A DNA stretch of 64,000 bases, taken from assembly GCA_036971475.1 (NCBI GenBank), contig JBAIZL010000002.1:45389229-45453228 (forward strand), read 5' to 3'. This stretch comes from Prosapia bicincta. Lineage: Eukaryota; Arthropoda; Insecta; Hemiptera; Cercopidae. Positions within the stretch are counted from its first letter, which is position 1. Each line of letters opens with the position of its first letter. The notes under the pieces were generated by a model that ran no database searches, was not told the origin of the DNA, and saw only the letters and a list, made by a program, of their open reading frames with translations. The position numbers and the translations under genes were made by a program. Positions 63,983-64,000 of the stretch are shown here, one piece after another.

Positions 63983-64000
63983 TTGAATTAAGGTAAAAGT

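Overview
The window is AT-rich metazoan DNA, probably from an invertebrate. The evidence is two conserved animal genes with GT-AG introns, long TA microsatellites and several Penelope-like retroelement (PLE) families. No bacterial-style operons, CRISPR arrays, rRNA or tRNA genes were seen.

Positions 1-48303 are one continuous head-to-tail array of a single PLE, here called family 1. The unit is 2701 bp and holds one intronless 857-codon ORF. That ORF has a reverse transcriptase (RT; motif A SYDITNMYPSIP, motif B TTGLPMGSPISS, motif C RYVDDILV) and a C-terminal GIY-YIG endonuclease domain. Units join without a spacer, leaving 127 bp between one stop codon and the next ATG. The left arm (1-22945) is on the minus strand: one partial copy cut by the window edge, eight full copies, and one 5'-truncated copy. 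The right arm (22944-48303) is on the plus strand: one 5'-truncated copy, then nine unit-length copies. Six of those nine have an intact ORF, two share a lost start codon (ATG to ATA) and one has a +1 A frameshift. The arms meet at about 22944-22945 with the truncated 5' ends facing each other, so all 3' ends point outward. Every stop codon overlaps a conserved three-way-junction fold with hammerhead ribozyme architecture but a non-canonical core.

The right end of the array stops in an (AT)n tract, 302 bp upstream of the last two coding exons of TAF5 (48605-49106, plus strand). The array therefore seems to lie in a TAF5 intron. Facing TAF5 are the last two coding exons of a PABIR/FAM122 homologue on the minus strand (57405-57524 and 55124-55298). 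The 6 kb between the two stop codons has no recognisable gene. It contains a near-perfect 94-bp-arm palindrome and an isolated G-quadruplex motif.

Positions 55.3-64.0 kb hold decayed mobile DNA: a GIY-YIG fossil inside the PABIR intron, a 113-bp tandem duplication, a possible pogo/Tigger-like fragment, an old 87-bp tail of the family 1 PLE, and two copies of a second PLE (family 2) flanked by inverted repeats. One family 2 copy keeps the RT end plus GIY-YIG (62351-63940). The other is a 660-bp deletion derivative with about 195-bp arms (61471-62130). All these PLE ends abut (TA)n tracts, which suggests a shared insertion preference.

The most notable system is the family 1 array: a near-identical, largely intact retroelement amplified like a satellite, with an inverted centre, a trimeric higher-order pattern in one arm, and a self-cleaving-ribozyme-like fold at each unit boundary.
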